A DNA stretch of 48,596 nt from Candidatus Kuenenia stuttgartensis (GTDB lineage: Bacteria; Planctomycetota; Planctomycetia; Planctomycetales; Planctomycetaceae): positions 1 to 48,596 of the forward strand of contig CAMDPK010000036.1 of the NCBI GenBank assembly GCA_945904015.1, in the 5' to 3' direction. The position numbers were made by a program, and so were the translations under genes. Each line of letters starts with the position of its first letter. Position 1 is the first letter of the stretch. The notes below the pieces were generated by a model. The model worked only from the letters and a program-made list of their open reading frames with translations. It had not been told where the DNA came from and did not search any database. This document shows, in pieces, positions 46,001-48,596 of the stretch.

Positions 46001-46387
46001 CTACAGAACTTCAAATTCCATTGGGTTGCTGTTGTCAGGATCGCCGTTGTAGTTGATCGTGATTTCCTCGCCGGGCTGGATGTCTTCGATGGCGCTGAAG
46101 ATTTTTGTTCGCTGGGCGATGTCGTCGTAGCGAGCGTTCGGCGAGTACGAATGGTTGTAGATCGAGCCATAACCCAGCGCGAGGGCGACGGTGTTCTGGC
46201 CCCACTCGAAGCAATAGTGGTAGAGCGTCGTCGGTTGCCCGTCGATGTGGATGTCTTTGCCAGAGAAGACCAGCATTGGCACACGCTCAATGACGGCCCC
46301 GGCAGGAATGAATTTTCGAGCAAATACGCCGCGGCCTCGTCCTTGAGAGCGGCGGACTTCGATGAGTTCAGAAGGTTGGAGTGGCAT
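46001..46387 (-). CDS. SET-domain protein, putative lysine methyltransferase
   Basis: About 128 residues, a minimal SET domain. SET motifs: SQGRGRGVFARKFIPAGAVI, GSIYNHSYSPNARY (NHS motif) and GEEITINYNGDP near the C-terminus. These bind S-adenosyl-methionine and the target lysine. A full post-SET zinc region is absent. Start at ATG 46387 is best for the domain, but ribosome-site support is weak; ATG 46450 is a longer alternative. Targets in bacteria are largely unknown; a role on a nucleoid protein or ribosomal protein is possible. Confidence 0.83.
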   Translation of the reverse strand: MPLQPSELIEVRRSQGRGRGVFARKFIPAGAVIERVPMLVFSGKDIHIDGQPTTLYHYCFEWGQNTVALALGYGSIYNHSYSPNARYDDIAQRTKIFSAIEDIQPGEEITINYNGDPDNSNPMEFEVL

Positions 46388-46459
46388 TCGATTCCGAAAA
46401 GATGATTCACAGAGCCGTCGAGCGGCAGTGCGGAAGGTTGTTGAAAACATGACATGGGA

Positions 46460-46497
46460 AACAAAACAGCCCGACTGCTGAGAGCAGCCGGGCTGCG
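46460..46497 (-). terminator. Rho-independent terminator after the PQQ-propeller gene
   Basis: Read on the minus strand: a strong hairpin (outer CAGCCCG/CGGGCTG, inner CTGCT/AGCAG, GAG loop, one internal mismatch) followed by TTTTGTTT. It lies 22 bp after the stop of the gene at 46519. Confidence 0.85.
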
Positions 46498-46518
46498 GAG
46501 AAGACCTCTTCGCAAACG

Positions 46519-48465
46519 TTAATCCGACTCAGCCGAGACGGGCATCGGCTTCTCAACTTTGCTCTTCGTGCCGGGCTTGATGCAGAAGAGTTGGTTGCGG
46601 TTGGCGATGAACAGCGTGTTGTTGGCGACCACCGGAGTCGTGTAGACCGCCGTGGACATGTTGATCGGCCCCGCATCGCCATTGGGCTCTTTGCTGAGAA
46701 TTTTCATTTCCTTGGACAGCTCGAAGATGGTGATGTCGCCATCTTCATCGCCGATGTAGACGTGGTTCTCAACGATCAGCGGTGAGGCCCACGAGGCGGC
46801 CAGCATGTCGTAGGTCCAATGTGCCTTGCCGGTATTCAGGTCCAGACAATGGAACAGTCCGCTGAAGTCGGCGACGAACAGCAGGTCGTCCTTGATGGCG
46901 ACAGTTCCGCAGGTGCGGTGCATCGTGGACTCGAACTTCTTCGGCGGGTCGTTGCCCATGTAGTGCCAGACGACGGCCGAATTTTCATTTGGCTTTTCGA
47001 CATCACCCTTGTCCGCTTCGAGGGCCTTGATCCGCTTGTGTGGGATCGGCGTCTTGCCGCCGTCGTGTTCCGGGTTGAAGACTTGAGTCGGGCTGACGTC
47101 GCCTCGCTTGGTCGGGTCGATGCACCACAAGTGGCCGACTCCTTCGCCGTGTTCGGGGTCTTCGCCGACGGCGATGTAGACCCGACCGTCATACACGACC
47201 GGAGTGGCGATCAGGTGATTGCGAGTCGAACGGCCGGTGAGGTTGTAGTGTGCATCCTTGGGATTGCAGTCGAACTTCCACAACAATTTCGACTTGCCGT
47301 TCTCACCCTTGGGATCGAACGAGTACAGCCAGCCGTCGCCACCGGCGAAGAGCACTTGCGCTTGGCCGCCGAGCACTCCATAGCCGGGGGAACTCCACTG
47401 GCCATGCAGCACGTTCTCGCCGGGCGAGCCATCGGTCCACAGGACTTCGCCGGTGTTCATGTTGAGAGCGACGAAGCTGGGAGCATTCGGTTGCGGAAGA
47501 CTGATGTGACCTTCATCGACGCCATTGGCGGTGTTCACGAAGAGCGTGTCACCAGCGAACGTCACGCTGCACGAGCACATGTTGTGCTGCGAGACGCCGA
47601 GCTTGGCCATCATGTCCAGTTTCCAGATGACGTCCGCTTCATGCTGCTCGTCCCAGACGACGTCCGGCTTGTCTGGCTTTTCGGCGGTGAAGGGGCCGTC
47701 GTTCTCGCCATCGCGGAAACCTTCGGCGTCGAGGCAGATCACCTCGCCACGGCTGGACACGAACCAGACTCGATCGCCGACGATCATCGGGGCCGAGCAA
47801 ATGCCTTGATTCGGCCAGTCGTGCACACGACCGGTCGGCAGCTTCTCACTGGAATGTTGCCAGAGGAACTCGCCCGTCTCTTCGTCGACGCAAATCAGAC
47901 AACCGAGATCGATCTTGCTCGGATATCGCTTCATGTAGCCGGAGCCGTTGTTAGTCCCGACGTAAACCTTGCCATTCGCGACGATCGGATTGCCGTAGGT
48001 CTCGGAGCCGAGCTTGGCCGACCATTTGATGTTTGTGCCATTTTCGACATCCCACTCGGTGGCGATTCCCTTGCCGTCGGAGACGTTGTTGCGGAAATGG
48101 CTACCGCCCCACTGCGGCCAATCGCCCGGCTTGACCTTCATCGACTTGATGACCTTCAGAGTCTCGGCCGATGGATCAAACTTGCCGTCGGACTTTGCCG
48201 CAGCGGCCACCGCGACTTCGTTGTCACCGGCCTTCGGTTGTTCTGTTTTGGCAGAGCCGTCGTCCTTGGGCTTGTCATCGGCCTTCGGTTGTTCGGCCTC
48301 GTCCTTCTTGGCTTCCGGCTCGGAGTTGCCGGCGGGAGCCTCGGCCGCATCAGAGCTTTCGCCAAGGTTGATGGTCGGAGGAGGTGCTGGCGGAGGAGAT
48401 TCGCTGCAACCGATGAGCAATGCGCCGAGGAAGGCGGACGCGGTGAGATTCCAAATCAATTTCAT
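46519..48465 (-). CDS. PQQ-type beta-propeller lipoprotein (BamB/quinoprotein-like)
   Basis: 648 residues. ATG 48465 has AAGGA 6 nt upstream. The signal peptide ends in the lipobox LLIGC. A Pro/Glu/Lys-rich linker (about 25-110) leads to a propeller whose blades carry the PQQ repeat pattern (NGKVYVGTNNGSGY, GDRVWFVSSRGEVICLDAEG, FVALNMNTGEVLWTDGSPGE, DLLFVADFSGLFHCLDLNTG, ENHVYIGDEDGDITIFELSK). Few residues match the metal/PQQ site of true quinoprotein dehydrogenases, so an envelope scaffold is as likely as an enzyme. Followed by a strong terminator. Confidence 0.9.
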   Translation of the reverse strand: MKLIWNLTASAFLGALLIGCSESPPPAPPPTINLGESSDAAEAPAGNSEPEAKKDEAEQPKADDKPKDDGSAKTEQPKAGDNEVAVAAAAKSDGKFDPSAETLKVIKSMKVKPGDWPQWGGSHFRNNVSDGKGIATEWDVENGTNIKWSAKLGSETYGNPIVANGKVYVGTNNGSGYMKRYPSKIDLGCLICVDEETGEFLWQHSSEKLPTGRVHDWPNQGICSAPMIVGDRVWFVSSRGEVICLDAEGFRDGENDGPFTAEKPDKPDVVWDEQHEADVIWKLDMMAKLGVSQHNMCSCSVTFAGDTLFVNTANGVDEGHISLPQPNAPSFVALNMNTGEVLWTDGSPGENVLHGQWSSPGYGVLGGQAQVLFAGGDGWLYSFDPKGENGKSKLLWKFDCNPKDAHYNLTGRSTRNHLIATPVVYDGRVYIAVGEDPEHGEGVGHLWCIDPTKRGDVSPTQVFNPEHDGGKTPIPHKRIKALEADKGDVEKPNENSAVVWHYMGNDPPKKFESTMHRTCGTVAIKDDLLFVADFSGLFHCLDLNTGKAHWTYDMLAASWASPLIVENHVYIGDEDGDITIFELSKEMKILSKEPNGDAGPINMSTAVYTTPVVANNTLFIANRNQLFCIKPGTKSKVEKPMPVSAESD

Positions 48466-48480
48466 GGTCAATCCTTTTTC

Positions 48481-48540
48481 GTGCGGCAGGTTTTCAACCT
48501 GCCCGTTCACAGATCCGGGCAGGTTGAAAACCTGCCCCAC
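48481..48540. repeat. Double-hairpin palindrome before the PQQ-propeller gene
   Basis: Hairpin 1 (48485-48503): GGCAGGTT, TTC, AACCTGCC. Hairpin 2 (48517-48537): GGGCAGGTT, GAA, AACCTGCCC. Same layout as 39203-39266 but with compensating G/C changes. It ends 4 bp from the AAGGA of the downstream gene and begins 5 bp after the upstream stop. Confidence 0.85.
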
Positions 48541-48545
48541 GAGAG

Positions 48546-48596
48546 TCATTTGTTCGGCTGCACCGCAATGTTGTCGATGAAGATTTCCGCATCGCT
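48546..48596 (-). CDS. C-terminal end of an upstream protein (partial)
   Basis: A minus-strand frame enters from the right edge and ends in TGA at 48546-48548, giving 16 residues, SDAEIFIDNIAVQPNK. The IFIDNIAV pattern is a closing beta-strand common in jelly-roll and LamG/DUF1080-like domains, but this is too short to name the family. The gene is upstream of the PQQ-propeller gene on the same strand. Confidence 0.5.
   Translation of the reverse strand, partial: SDAEIFIDNIAVQPNK

Overview
The window comes from a planctomycete chromosome, most likely of the Planctomycetales; I cannot name a genus. The evidence is the combination of planctomycete-enriched families: three DUF1549/DUF1553 or DUF1501 loci, two FG-GAP/ASPIC-UnbV lipoproteins, a DUF1559 pseudopilin-like protein with its small lipoprotein partner, a cytosolic Ser/Thr kinase with the lineage-typical N-terminal module, and a TPR protein carrying two RNA polymerase alpha-CTD modules. 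No rRNA, tRNA, CRISPR array or phage structural gene was seen.

Layout. 1-1602: the end of a very basic protein, then an integron-type tyrosine recombinase (IntI) with an unusual extra N-terminal domain. 1614-8811: two secreted serine hydrolases around a MoaD/ThiS-like protein, two small proteins, and the kinase. 8897-13889: acyl-CoA ligase, divergent thiolase and membrane acyltransferase, then an SDR. 14134-20064: a DUF1549/DUF1553 + DUF1501 pair closed by a clear terminator, followed by an ECF sigma gene whose stop overlaps the start of a second DUF1549/DUF1553 protein; that protein has an anti-sigma-like N-terminus and a transmembrane helix. 20070-27608: 2-hydroxyacid dehydrogenase, a degenerate alpha/beta hydrolase, an M20 peptidase coupled to a GAF/AAA+ sigma-54 activator, another alpha/beta hydrolase, and a PurU-like deformylase.

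27668-37929 is an export/scaffold block: two ASPIC/UnbV lipoproteins, three membrane-anchored TPR proteins, a CarboxypepD-like lipoprotein and a DUF1559 protein. 37963-42459 is housekeeping: asparagine synthase, a small hypothetical, glucose-6-phosphate dehydrogenase and ribosomal protein bS18. 42565-48596 holds the TPR/alpha-CTD protein, a DUF1501 protein directly behind a HicBA toxin-antitoxin pair, a SET-domain protein, a PQQ-type beta-propeller lipoprotein, and the tail of another gene.

The most striking non-coding signal is a set of palindromic elements, several of them double hairpins. They sit at junctions between co-directional genes, next to the upstream stop codon and the downstream Shine-Dalgarno, or between convergent genes. 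One is inserted in frame inside the asparagine synthase gene. Two copies of one family (39203-39266 and 48481-48540) differ by paired substitutions that keep the stems intact, which points to selection or copying at the level of structure. The best candidates for new biology are this repeat system, the sigma/anti-sigma-DUF1549-DUF1553 fusion, the TPR/double-alpha-CTD protein and the long IntI.
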